Assembly (NCBI GenBank): GCA_002049455.2
Contig: KV918813.1
Location: forward strand, 186,001-250,000
DNA: 64,000 nt
Reading direction: 5' to 3'
Source of the DNA: Porphyra umbilicalis
Taxonomy: Eukaryota; Rhodophyta; Bangiophyceae; Bangiales; Bangiaceae
In this document: positions 44,005-53,586 of the stretch, one piece after another
How the letters are laid out: the number at the start of each line of letters is the position of its first letter
How positions within the stretch are numbered: the first letter of the stretch is position 1
Notes under the pieces: generated by a model
Databases searched by the model: none
The model's input: only the letters and a program-made list of their open reading frames with translations
Told to the model about the DNA's origin: nothing
Translations under genes and position numbers: made by a program

Positions 44005-44369
44005 GTACTATCGCGACCCACGTTCCTAAGAGGACAGCGCCATCCAGGCGCAGCCAAATGGTACATCATCTGCCCTGGCGTCGCCAGAATTCTGCCCTAC
44101 CACGCCAGCCGCCAATCCTCCCGACGACTAGGATGGTAGGTTCGCCTCCCTACCCAACTCAACTAGCACCCGGCCATCGTGTGGCTCCACGGCAAAGACT
44201 TGCGAGTGCACGTGCACATGGACCCGATGGCCCTTATGGACAGTGCCGCGACAGAGGAGATACAAGTAAGGCGTGTATGTGAACAAGAAACAAAGCAAGT
44301 ACTCCAATGGTTCTACTACAGTCGACCGCCGCCAATCCCCTCCCTACTCCACCCCCCTCCTTCTCCTCT

Positions 44370-46190
44370 CTATGCCCGCGGCCCGTACAGCTCGTCTGTA
44401 AAGAGAGAGTGGACGTACTCTGACACCTTGGTAGTGATGTGATGACCACCCGGAAGTGGGGGCAACTTGGCCAAGAGCGCCCGACCATCCGCCTCCGAGA
44501 GTCGACCATAGGCGAGCGCCAAAGATTTGGGCGTCTTGTACCCGGCCGCCATGATGACATCGATGCGGACCGGCCCGATCCCGGGCAGAACGCTCATCTG
44601 CAGGGACCAGAGCTGCTGCAGCGTTGCCACTCCTCGCAGCTCCTTCATGTACTCGTCCCACTTCGAGTACGTGAGGACGTCGTTGAAGCCCGGCGAGGCA
44701 CCGTCTGCAACACGGTTGCGCTCGAGCCAGGCCGCCAAGCCGTCGGCCGTTCCAAGCCGGCGGCTGCGGTGCCGCGTCATGGAGGCGTAATACTGCACCG
44801 TCTCGGACATGTTGTCCGTCCCCTTGACGAAGATGTTGTTCTCCACCGAGAGGGAGGCCAGGAAGGCGCCCACGTCCCCGCGCATGGCGGCGTCGCCCCT
44901 CGTCGCAGCTTCCACGCTCCCCTCAATTAAAAAGGTCAGCGACGACCGCCCCGACGCCAACATCCAGTACGACTGTTCGGCGAGCCGCCCGTCTCGCATG
45001 GAAGACACCAAGTCGGCCGCCGTCTTGCGCTCAATTAGCTGGTCGAGGATGAGCTCGGTGCCCGCCGCCGGCGAGCCCGCAAAAGCCCCCGCGCCGGCGG
45101 TGGTCACCCGCGCCACCAGTGTGGCGTCACCGCATGGAAGGCGACGCGTCACGATTCGGCCGGCCAACCCAGGGTTCAGACGGAGCCGAGACAGAAAGGC
45201 GGAGCGCGAAAATCCGCATCCAGTAGTCTCACGATCATCAAAAATGAGGAACACCTCGGAGGCAAGAGGACCAGTCGACGAGGGAGGGAGGGGGTACGTC
45301 AGTGCGATCGGCTGGCTGGCGAGCGCCATGCCACCCGCCCGGCTAGGCAAAGACCCGGCCGTACCTCCAAATGGAGACGCCCGGAGCAGGTCTTCCGCCG
45401 TCTGTTGGTGGGTGCCAACGCGGCTCGACACAGCCGCGTCGACAACGGCGGCTGCAAGCGTCTCGTCCACGGCGGGGCGGGCGTCTTCGTCCACGACAGC
45501 GACGTTGCCGTCGACAGCACCGTGCTCGGCGGCCGGCACGGCCGCCACCGGAAGGAGGGCGTCGTCGCCAACAACGATGATGCCCGCATCGACGGCGTCC
45601 GCGACGCCGCCGGCGCTGTCCGCGACGGCTAGCGGCGCCGACGCGCCCTGCTGGCCACCCATAAGAGGGGGGGCGTCGTCGTCGACAACGATGACGCCCG
45701 GCTGGACGGCGTCCGCGCCGACGATGGCGCTGTTCGTGGCGGCTAGCGGCTCCGAGGCGCCGTCTTGGCTGCCAGGGAGCAGCCGGCGACGAGACGCATC
45801 TTGACTGTCCCGCCGCTCAGCTGCATCTTGATCGCCGCGCGCCGTTGCTGGTCCCTCGCCGGGCTCTCTGCCGCCAGCACATCCGACGGCGGCCGGACCG
45901 CCCCGGCCATTGCTAGGTGGCAGGGCGCGATCCAGCACGCGCTCCTTAAGAGAGGGGGCACCGGCGCCGGCCGGCGCACCAAAGAGCTCGGCCTCAACGA
46001 CCTCGACGGCAGTGAGGGCGGGGATGCCGCGGCCGATGAGCCACTGCAGCAGTGCCACGTGCTCCGCCACAACGTCAGGCACAGGAGGTGCATGCCCACG
46101 CGAAGAAGACGAGGGTAGCGACGGTGGCGGCGACAGCGAAGACCCACGGCCCGCACAGCCGCGCCCAGCACCAGTTCCACGGGCCTCCAT
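44370..46190 (-). CDS. MUS81: MUS81-like ERCC4-family structure-specific endonuclease, 606 aa
   Basis: ATG 46,190 (the frame is open slightly further but only to a TTG). Residues 45-90 (EHVALLQWLIGRGIPALTAV) may be the helical N-terminus. 100-300 is low complexity. The ERCC4 nuclease domain starts near 310: VFLIFDDRETTG with D318/D319-R-E321, LPCGDATLVARV, and LIERKTAADLVSSMRDGRL with the ERK-xxx-D motif at 387-393, all catalytic positions kept. Then FLIEGS, and a C-terminal helix-hairpin-helix region (VLPGIGPVRIDVIMAAGYKT, LALAYGRL). MUS81 with EME1 cuts branched DNA such as stalled forks and D-loops in the nucleus. It lies inside the inverted-repeat block, in opposite orientation to the transposase, so it may be transposon cargo or simply the host gene. 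Intronless. Confidence 0.78.
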   Translation of the reverse strand: MEARGTGAGRGCAGRGSSLSPPPSLPSSSSRGHAPPVPDVVAEHVALLQWLIGRGIPALTAVEVVEAELFGAPAGAGAPSLKERVLDRALPPSNGRGGPAAVGCAGGREPGEGPATARGDQDAAERRDSQDASRRRLLPGSQDGASEPLAATNSAIVGADAVQPGVIVVDDDAPPLMGGQQGASAPLAVADSAGGVADAVDAGIIVVGDDALLPVAAVPAAEHGAVDGNVAVVDEDARPAVDETLAAAVVDAAVSSRVGTHQQTAEDLLRASPFGGTAGSLPSRAGGMALASQPIALTYPLPPSSTGPLASEVFLIFDDRETTGCGFSRSAFLSRLRLNPGLAGRIVTRRLPCGDATLVARVTTAGAGAFAGSPAAGTELILDQLIERKTAADLVSSMRDGRLAEQSYWMLASGRSSLTFLIEGSVEAATRGDAAMRGDVGAFLASLSVENNIFVKGTDNMSETVQYYASMTRHRSRRLGTADGLAAWLERNRVADGASPGFNDVLTYSKWDEYMKELRGVATLQQLWSLQMSVLPGIGPVRIDVIMAAGYKTPKSLALAYGRLSEADGRALLAKLPPLPGGHHITTKVSEYVHSLFTDELYGPRA

Positions 46191-46329
46191 TGTCAAAGAG
46201 AGATGGGAGAAGCGGGTGGTGTAGATAGAGGAGGGGAACGGGGGGGATGGCGCCTAGCGCGAGCGTGGCAGCGTCAATGCCTGCGGGGAGGAGAGGAGCC
46301 CTCGCCGAGGCAGGAGGGGGGTTCGCGAT

Positions 46330-46457
46330 AGGGATGGGCAGGAGGGGGGTGCGGGACAGGGGTGGGCAGGAGGGGGGCGCGGGACAGGGGTGGGAAAGAA
46401 CGGGGTGCGGGATAGGGGTGGGCACGCGGGGGGCGCGAGACAGGGGTGGGAGCGAGT
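46330..46457. repeat. 28-bp minisatellite
   Basis: About 4.5 copies of AGGGGTGGGCAGGAGGGGGG plus CGCGGGAC with variants, just upstream of the MUS81-like start (46,190). Confidence 0.8.
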
Positions 46458-48077
46458 GGCTCCCATATCTGATGAGCGGCGCGCCTCAGACGCTTCGGGA
46501 TGGCCACCGAATCATGGAGATGGCGGCTCGTTACCCCCGCTTCTAGGCACTGCTCGATGGCGGCAGTGAGGCGTCGGAAGAGCTCCCAGGAGCCGCACTG
46601 TATCTCCCCGGAAGCGCCAAGGGGGGCCTTCTTGCCTACGAACGACAGAACGGAGCACTCAAAGGTGAATGCGTGACCCCAAACTATGCCAATAGTACGG
46701 AATCCTCTGTTTCAATATTTGTGCTTTTTGGGTTTGCACGGGGGATGGCGTGCTGACTGCAGTCGAATGCCTCAGAAGGCCCCTCAACCTCGTTCACTGG
46801 GCACGGACCGGGGGGAGGGTGCCTACGCGGTCCCGCGAGCTCATCCGACAAGCTGGCTGCCATTGCTCCCCAGAATGGTCCGCAACGGCTGGAGGCGTCC
46901 AATGACAGCACGGAGTCAGTTCTGGGGGGGTGCGACGCTTGGAGGACAGCAGCGGAGAATGGGCTCGCTCTGGTTCTCTGATCTCGTTGGCCCGCCTGGA
47001 GCGTCTCGGAGGGGGCCCAGCCTCGGCCGATCAACCGTGAACCGTGAACCGGGTACCGCGTGGCAGCGCCCCAGTGTCTCCGAAGGGCGGTTCCGGGAAG
47101 GGACGCGACTGGCCCGGGCGCCAGCAGCTCTGGGCGCCTTGCGTCGTCCATGGTGCCGCCACAGCCATGACCTCCCGCGCCGCAAGAACCGCTGTTCCCA
47201 ACCGCACTGTCATTTGGGCGCGCTTTTGTACCACCGCAGTCGCCGTACCCACCGTCCCTTGCCCACTCGCCACAATACAGTTAGGAGCGCTTCGTCGTGG
47301 CGTGCAGGTGTGGAGGGCGGGGGGCGCCCAGCAGCCGCCACAGCCGCTTGTGGGATGGCATCGGTAGGACCAGTAGGGGTTTGGGGCCGGCACAGAGGAC
47401 CTGGCGGGTTCGACGACAGTCATTGTGATGAGGGATGAGATGGCTTGCAGCTCTGCCGTTTGTGCATGCTCTTCTGCCTGGGTGCTGCCGCTGCCGGCAT
47501 GCCGTGGCTGTGGGAGGGCGCAAGCGCATGGACACAACGCTGCCTCAGCGCCGCAGCCCTCTGGATGGCGGAGCGCCGCTGGGGCACAAGTGTTTCAGAG
47601 CCGAGGTAGGCCCCGCTTCCTGTGTGGCGTCTGGGGTAGTGGCTGCATGTGGCCGGTGGGGTGGTCGCTGGGGTGGCCGACCGCGGGCGCCAGCTGGGGC
47701 TACCGGTTGGGGGTTCCGGCTGGGGCCGACGGCTCGGGGTGTCAGCTCGTGGCGGGATGTGGTAGCTGCTGTGTTGGCCGGGGAGGATGCCAGGGGGCGC
47801 CGGCTGGGGCTACCGGTTGGGGGTTCCAGCGACGGTCGGCCGCTCGGAAGGGGGGGTGCACTGGGGGGAGTAGCTGGTGGTGGAGGTCTTGGGGGCCCCC
47901 GATGTGGGTGCGGATGTGGCCGTATGGAGCGTCTGCTTCCTGGTAGCCATCCATACCCTCCTTCGCCTTGCATACTTGGTTTGTTGACACAGCTATGTGC
48001 TGGCTATCGTATAGAGGAAAAGAGAGAGTAGAGAAGAGACTAAGACAGAACATCGTCAAGCAGGCACTGCATTGTGC
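46458..48077. other. Intergenic, no gene recognised
   Basis: It holds a 25-base direct repeat (core GGGGCTACCGGTTGGGGG) at about 47,692 and 47,809, about 117 bases apart, in a G-rich stretch. ORFs up to 250 codons have no motif. Confidence 0.5.
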
Positions 48078-51000
48078 TCAAGAAAAAGAAACCAACTCCT
48101 TGGACCACACCACGACGGTGCCAATCTGCGTGTCGAGGTCCACAGTCCCCTTTGTGCTGCCCGGGATAGGGTAGCGTGAGCTGTACGGGTAGGAAACGGA
48201 GGCGTCCAAGACGACGTCCAACTCGACGGCCACCAGGTCATTGTCAATCCAGCGCGAATAGATCTTCTTCTTGTTCTTGACCAGACGAGCAGTAGCGACA
48301 GACACGCCGAGCTCCGAGAGCAGCGTGCACGGCGTGCGGTTGGGGACGTTCTCCCAGTTCACTTGCCCACCCGCCGCAGCGCTTGCTCCAACCGCGGCCG
48401 TGTGCTGCTTGACGGCCAGGCGTCTCGAGCGCTTGACAGGCGCGGGAGACGAGGTGTTCGGCTCCGCGGCGGCCCGCCGTTTTCCACCAACGACTAGCGG
48501 TTGGTCTTTTGGAAGTGCGGCAGCAGTGGCGGCAGCGGCAGCGGCGGCAGCGATAGCAGCAGCTTTCTGCCCACGCGTTGAGCGCCTCCCCCCCGAAGGT
48601 GACAGGGCGGCGGCCGTGGCCGCCCCCGGCACGCCGCCCAACGACGGCACGCCTCTACCGTCCGGCCGACCGATGGTCAAAGCGGCCGCCGACGCCGCGC
48701 CGGCCGATGCACTTGGACCGGGCACTCTCGCACGTGATGCAGCCGCCGTGGTCTTCTCCGCTGCGCCGCCCCGGCCGCTCGGCCCTGAGCCACCAGTCGT
48801 GCTCTTCGTCGTCTCCTTGACCGCATGCGCGCCTCCCTTGGGCCTTGGTGTGAGGCCGACGCCTCTCCCACTTTCTTTCTCGGCCCTCGCGCTCGGTGCA
48901 GGGTTGGCAGAAGGGGCGACGCGTCGAGGTGGCAGCGGTGGCCGCCGCGCGGATGATGCAGCGGGCGTGACCATGCTGGCATCACCAGGAGGGAAGCAAG
49001 CACTGCCCGACGATGACGCGGCATGCTTCTTTACCGGCGGTCGCGCAGACGAGGCGGAGAGATGCGTACTCGCAATCTCGCTCGTCGCCGCGACTGGCGG
49101 GGACCCCTCCGCGGAGGAGCGCCCACCAGTGGGTGCACATGCAGCGCCCGAGCATGCCGTCCTCGAGGGAGTCGACGCAGGCGCAGCTTCGGAAGACAAG
49201 AGCCCAGCCGACGCACTACTCGGAAGCGACGGAGATGTAGAGCTCACCGCACCTGCGGGGGTTGCCGACGTCCGCGTCTTCGGCGTCCCTGGATGCACGA
49301 CGCCATCATTGTCCACTTCATGAACTGGTGGAGCACCCACAACAGCAGGGGCCGCAGCACCGACGGCTGCGGCCGCAGCGCCGTTCTGTGCGGCAGCGGC
49401 CGAAGGGGGGGGGGCATCCAATGGAGAAGATCCCGGGGATGACGCCGATGGCACCGAAGAAGTAGCGGGGGCGGATGGTGGCACGGGGCTCGCTGCTGGG
49501 CGAGGCGCCCGCTGTACGACCGCAGATGACGCGGGTGCCGGCGAGGGTGGCGCGGTCGACACGGGTGGTGATGGGGCCGGCGCCGTTGACACGGGCACCG
49601 GTGGGGTAGGCGTCAGTGGTGCAGGAGTCGGTCGGGCAGGCAACTTTGAGGAAGTTGCCGGCGGCGTTGGCGCCGCGAGCGCGGGTGCCGGCAGAGTTCG
49701 CGCCGCCGACGCTGGTACCGTCAGGGTAGGTCCGCTATGAGTGCCCACCGGCCGGGCGCGCGCGGCCGAAGAAGCGGACGCGGGAGGTGACGATACTGAC
49801 AACTCGGCCGAGGATGCGCCCCCGGCCGACGCACTAGAGGTCTTGGCTTTGATGCTCGTGTTGCCCGCCGTGCTCGTCTTGACCGCCGCGCTCGTCTTGC
49901 CCGCCGTGCTCGTCTTGACCGCCGCGCTCGTCTTGACCGCCGCGCTCGTGTTGCCAGCCGCTCGCACCTTGTCCGCCGCGCTTGTGCTGCCTGCCGTGTT
50001 GCCCGCCTCGATTGTGTTGTCCGCCGCGTTGGTTTTGCCCGCCGCTCTCATCTTGACGGCCGCGCTCGTGTTGCTCGCCGCACTCGGGCTGCCCGCCGCG
50101 CTCGTGTTGCCCGCTGCTTTGCACTTGATGGCCGCACTCGTTTTGACCGACGCGCTTCTCTTGCCCGCGGCGCCCGCAGTCGCGGCTCCACTCACCTGGG
50201 CAGGCACGCTCGTCCTGTCGGTGGCTTTGCCCTTGCCCGCGCGCGCCATCAAAGCTGCACGGATGGCGGCACTCTGCGAGGAAGCAGTAGCGGTAGGCGA
50301 TGGCGACGCCACCGAAGCGGTAGCAGCTGCAGAGGCGGACGCGGTAGCCGCTGCAGACGCTGCCCTCATAGCCGCGGGGTGGTCCGGTGGCAGCGGAGCT
50401 GGAAGCTCTTCGGGCGCCAGCCGCGTCAGGTGCGTCGCCTGGGGTGATCCCTTGGCCACCCAGCCGGCTGGTCGGCGAGGCCCGCCCGAAAACTTCTGGC
50501 CCGGCCGGCGATGGTCCGCCTGCTGCTTAGCATGCTGCGCCGGCGTCGGTGCGATGCGCGGCACCGCGCGGAGCCCGGAAAGCGTCCCCAGCTGCGGAGC
50601 GCGTGCCGTTCCCGACAGCAACGGCGTGCCCGAGAAGCCGTAGATATACTTGGACATGGCGAGATGTGCCTCATGCGACAGGCCGGCTAGCAGTAGAAAC
50701 TCAGCCACCCGCTGCTCGACGGTCGACTTGCGCTGGAGAGTTGCCCGCGGCAAAACCGCTCTGACCGTTGGCGTCGCAATCTTGGAGGCGCCTTTGGCGC
50801 GCGCAGCCTCCAGCATCCACTTGTCCACAATGACGCCGCGCGGCCACGGCGCGTCACGAGTAGCCTGCCTTGGCCACCAGGAAATGCACAGGCGCCGACG
50901 CCGTACGGACATGCCGGCGGCCAACGCGGTGTTGCCCTTCGTCAGCGCGTGCCGCAAGCGCGTCAGGCGGTCGGACGACGAGTCAAACATGGTCTTGAGC

Positions 51001-52043
51001 AAGCCCTTGGCGGCGGCATTGGGAATGTAGTCGGCTGGCGGGAAGGCTTGGACGGGAGCGGTTGGCACCCACCCTCGTCGCCGCCGCGGCCCGACGCGGC
51101 TCCGCCGCTGGAGCTGCTGTCCGTCTTCGTCTTCAGCTGACGAGAACGACGAGCTGCCGTCCGAGTCCTCGTCCTCGCCGCTGCTGCTCAAGCCCGTCGC
51201 AGGGGTGACATCGTCGCCATCTTGGAAGGCGCCAGCGGCCGCGGCCGCTGTCGTTTCCGCTGCCGCATGAGCCTTCGTGGAGGCTGCAGGGGCGTCCTCT
51301 CCGTCAGCCGCTGCTAAGACTGCTGCGGCAGCCGCTTGGGAGCGGGCGAGGTCGGCAGAGGCTGGTGGCGGCAGTGGTGTCGGTGCCCCACCGCCACCAA
51401 AGCCCGCCCCAGCCGCCACTGCCGCCCCAGCCGCGCCAGCAGAAGCCGTCGTTGTCGCCCCAGCCGCCGACGTTCGTGCAGCCGCCGTCGCACTCACCCC
51501 GCGCGCCCTGCGCATCGGCGCCTTCGGTGCTCGACCCTGCCGAGTCGTCTCCTCACCCGACCCGGTGCTCCCACCCGACCCGGCGCTAGCACCCGCCCTT
51601 CGAGTGAGGGTCTTCCCTGCGCTCTTATCCACCACCCCACTTCCTTCACCATTCACTCCAGCCATGGGTCTACCCAAAAGCAGGGCTTCAACCGCGTCCG
51701 CAGATGGCTCCGTCCGCAAGGCCAAGAGCGGCCCAGCCGCCGCCATCAAGCAGTTTGCGCTCTCCACGTAGCGGTAGAGCATGCACAACACGTCGCCCGC
51801 GGGGCTCAGCAGCACGTTGGCGTCCTCGAAGACAGGTACCCAAAAGACCTTTCCCGTCGTGTCGTAGCCAGACACGTGGACGTGGAAGTTGAAGTTGGTG
51901 TTGTTCTTGGAGAATAGCTCGATCATCCCCAAGATGTCCACCAAGAGCGCCAAGGTGACGGGGCCCATGCGCCCCGGCCCCACAAAGCCCATCAACTTGT
52001 CATAGGTCTCCTTGGCGCTCTGACGCACTGTCGCAGACACCAT
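48078..52043 (-). CDS. Large Ala/Ser/Thr/Pro-rich protein of unknown function, 1,321 aa
   Basis: Start taken at ATG 52,043 (the frame is open further upstream but through a GA/GC repeat array). Three parts look folded. Residues 1-115: SAKETYDKLMGFVGPGRMGP, FHVHVSGYDTTGKVFWVPVF. Residues about 330-510: KGLLKTMFDSSSDRLTRLRH, WPRGVIVDKWMLEAARAKGA, MSKYIYGFSGTPLLSGTARA. The last 95: VNWENVPNRTPCTLLSELGV, RWIDNDLVAVELDVVLDASV. Between them lies disorder, including about 20 six-residue repeats of the type KTSAAV/GNTSAA near 620-740. No family was recognised. The frame is open for 4 kb despite high GC, so it is coding. As the right-hand gene of the inverted-repeat block, pointing inward, it may be an element protein, perhaps DNA-binding; that is inference only. 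Confidence 0.6.
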   Translation of the reverse strand: MVSATVRQSAKETYDKLMGFVGPGRMGPVTLALLVDILGMIELFSKNNTNFNFHVHVSGYDTTGKVFWVPVFEDANVLLSPAGDVLCMLYRYVESANCLMAAAGPLLALRTEPSADAVEALLLGRPMAGVNGEGSGVVDKSAGKTLTRRAGASAGSGGSTGSGEETTRQGRAPKAPMRRARGVSATAAARTSAAGATTTASAGAAGAAVAAGAGFGGGGAPTPLPPPASADLARSQAAAAAVLAAADGEDAPAASTKAHAAAETTAAAAAGAFQDGDDVTPATGLSSSGEDEDSDGSSSFSSAEDEDGQQLQRRSRVGPRRRRGWVPTAPVQAFPPADYIPNAAAKGLLKTMFDSSSDRLTRLRHALTKGNTALAAGMSVRRRRLCISWWPRQATRDAPWPRGVIVDKWMLEAARAKGASKIATPTVRAVLPRATLQRKSTVEQRVAEFLLLAGLSHEAHLAMSKYIYGFSGTPLLSGTARAPQLGTLSGLRAVPRIAPTPAQHAKQQADHRRPGQKFSGGPRRPAGWVAKGSPQATHLTRLAPEELPAPLPPDHPAAMRAASAAATASASAAATASVASPSPTATASSQSAAIRAALMARAGKGKATDRTSVPAQVSGAATAGAAGKRSASVKTSAAIKCKAAGNTSAAGSPSAASNTSAAVKMRAAGKTNAADNTIEAGNTAGSTSAADKVRAAGNTSAAVKTSAAVKTSTAGKTSAAVKTSTAGNTSIKAKTSSASAGGASSAELSVSSPPASASSAARARPVGTHSGPTLTVPASAARTLPAPALAAPTPPATSSKLPARPTPAPLTPTPPVPVSTAPAPSPPVSTAPPSPAPASSAVVQRAPRPAASPVPPSAPATSSVPSASSPGSSPLDAPPPSAAAAQNGAAAAAVGAAAPAVVGAPPVHEVDNDGVVHPGTPKTRTSATPAGAVSSTSPSLPSSASAGLLSSEAAPASTPSRTACSGAACAPTGGRSSAEGSPPVAATSEIASTHLSASSARPPVKKHAASSSGSACFPPGDASMVTPAASSARRPPLPPRRVAPSANPAPSARAEKESGRGVGLTPRPKGGAHAVKETTKSTTGGSGPSGRGGAAEKTTAAASRARVPGPSASAGAASAAALTIGRPDGRGVPSLGGVPGAATAAALSPSGGRRSTRGQKAAAIAAAAAAAATAAALPKDQPLVVGGKRRAAAEPNTSSPAPVKRSRRLAVKQHTAAVGASAAAGGQVNWENVPNRTPCTLLSELGVSVATARLVKNKKKIYSRWIDNDLVAVELDVVLDASVSYPYSSRYPIPGSTKGTVDLDTQIGTVVVWSKELVSFS

Positions 52044-52209
52044 GTTGACGCCGTCGACGCGTGGGAAGCGCACGAAAGTGTTGTGCAAACAGGGTGAGCG
52101 GACGAGAACGGGCAAGCCACGGCAGGAAAGACCAGCGAGCACGGGCGACGAGGAACGCGACGAGCGAGGCCAATGCTGCAGGCAACGATAACGATGGGCC
52201 CGCGGGAGC

Positions 52210-52560
52210 GCGACGAGCGCGGGCGGGGAGCGGGGGCAACAAGCGCCGGCGGGGGGGCAAACGCAGCAGCGGGCGGGGGAGAGCGGGACGGGCGAGGGCG
52301 GGGGGGCAGCAACAGAAAGCAAGAGCGGGGAGGTGCGCGATGAGCACAGACGGGGGGGGAGAGGCCCCGGCAAATGCGGGGGGGGGAGAGCGCGACGAGC
52401 GTGAGCGGGGGGGGGGCACCGGCAAATGCGGGGGGGGAGAGCGCGACGAGCGTGGGCGGGGGGGGCGGCAACGGCAACTGAGGGCGGGGGAGAGCGCAAC
52501 GAGCGAGGACGGGGGTGCCCGCAACAACAAAAACGAGCGGGGAGGAGCGAAATGAGCGTC
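52210..52560. repeat. Imperfect G-rich tandem array, unit about 50 bp
   Basis: Repeats of GGCAAATGCGGGGGGGG followed by AGAGCGCGACGAGCGTG and a G run. The clearest two copies lie at about 52,370-52,470. On the reverse strand it would read as Pro/Ala/Arg repeats, which is why the upstream frame of the neighbouring gene is open. Confidence 0.7.
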
Positions 52561-52944
52561 GGTAGGGCCAAGCCTGACCAGGACGGCCGGCGAGATGAGC
52601 GACGAGGAGCGTAGTCGACGCGAGGGGGACGAGCGGCAACGAGGAGGAGAGGCCCAAGCACGGGCCTATGGCCAACAGTGCAGGGCGCGCGACGGCCGTG
52701 CCGCACGTGGATGCCGCACGTGGACGACGTGGGTGGACCGTGAGACGGCGCACAAACACCTCGGCCGGGCCCCTCACCCCGGTCAGCGGCCGCCTGTGCG
52801 GGAATCGAGGACCACTGTGGAGGCCAGATCTGGGACGCGAAGAATCAGTGAGCGTGACGGAGGACCGATCACGACGCGACGGCTGGTCCGATTGAGCACT
52901 GCCGCGAGATCGCGGGCCCCGAAGCGGACCCAGCGCAGCGCCCA

Positions 52945-53255
52945 AACGACAGGCGCAAATTGCAGGGGCACACCAACGGCAACGGACCGCTGTAAGAAAG
53001 CACAGCTCCGAATAAATGCATGCCCCACACCCATTCTGCAGGCGGCACGCATAAATTCCGGCCCGGGCACAGGCGCCCCACAAGGGGCCTGTGGTAGGGC
53101 GATTCCTGGCTGCTGATTGGTGGAGCGGCCGGCATGGACGGGAAATGGCACGGGTGTGCCGTGCCGAGTGTGGATAACGGCCTGGAAACGAGGCGATTGC
53201 AGGCCGTATAGGGGGGTGCTCTGTCCGTGCCGGAAGAATGAGGGTAGTCCTGGGC
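52945..53255 (-). repeat. Right copy of inverted dispersed repeat
   Basis: Reverse complement of this stretch is related to 33,255-33,510; core 53,204-53,158 matches at 37 of 47 positions. Relative to the left copy it has about 58 extra bases between the CGTTTCC and TGTGCCCCTGC landmarks. Confidence 0.6.
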
Positions 53256-53586
53256 CGACGTGCCGCGTGTGATTGACATCGTACACTTGGCGTGGTGTCG
53301 GCACAGACGGAACGGTTGCATTCCCAATCAAGCGGATCAATTCTTTCCGTCGAGTACCGGTTAAGCGCCTACTTCCACTCGAGGATTGACTGCTTTGGGC
53401 CTCTAATCTGCCGGCGACTGGATCGTGACCTGTTTGTCAGAGACTGGTGGCCGGCACTGCAACCTCTCTTCCTTCGTGCACATCGTGTACATCAAGCCTG
53501 CGTCCCGCGTTGGGTGTTGTTGTGTGGAAGAGTTTCTTCAACCTGTCGTAGACGCTCTTGTGATTGCACCTGCCAGACTTCTCGCC

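Larger units (their letters stand above)
33255..53255. mobile_element. Putative 20-kb KDZ-related transposon bounded by inverted repeats
   Basis: Hypothesis. Diverged inverted copies of one sequence (left 33,255-33,510, right 52,945-53,255) enclose a C48 protease/SWIM gene, a KDZ-type DDE transposase, a small ORF, a MUS81-like nuclease and a 1,321-residue low-complexity protein. The two outer genes start just inside the repeats and point inward. KDZ/Zisupton transposons are known to combine SWIM, Ulp1-type protease and an RNase H-like DDE core. Against it: the repeats are only about 79% identical in their core, lie upstream of host genes on both sides, exact termini and target duplication are not found, and MUS81 could be the host gene. 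Confidence 0.35.

Noticed and set aside
52044-52706. 221-codon extension of the large Ala/Ser/Thr-rich protein
   Set aside because: Open only because it crosses a GC tandem array; the folded N-terminal domain starts at ATG 52,043.
53425-53586. 54-codon N-terminal extension of ETFA
   Set aside because: The frame is open but starts without a suitable ATG; ATG 53,587 gives a normal mitochondrial targeting peptide.
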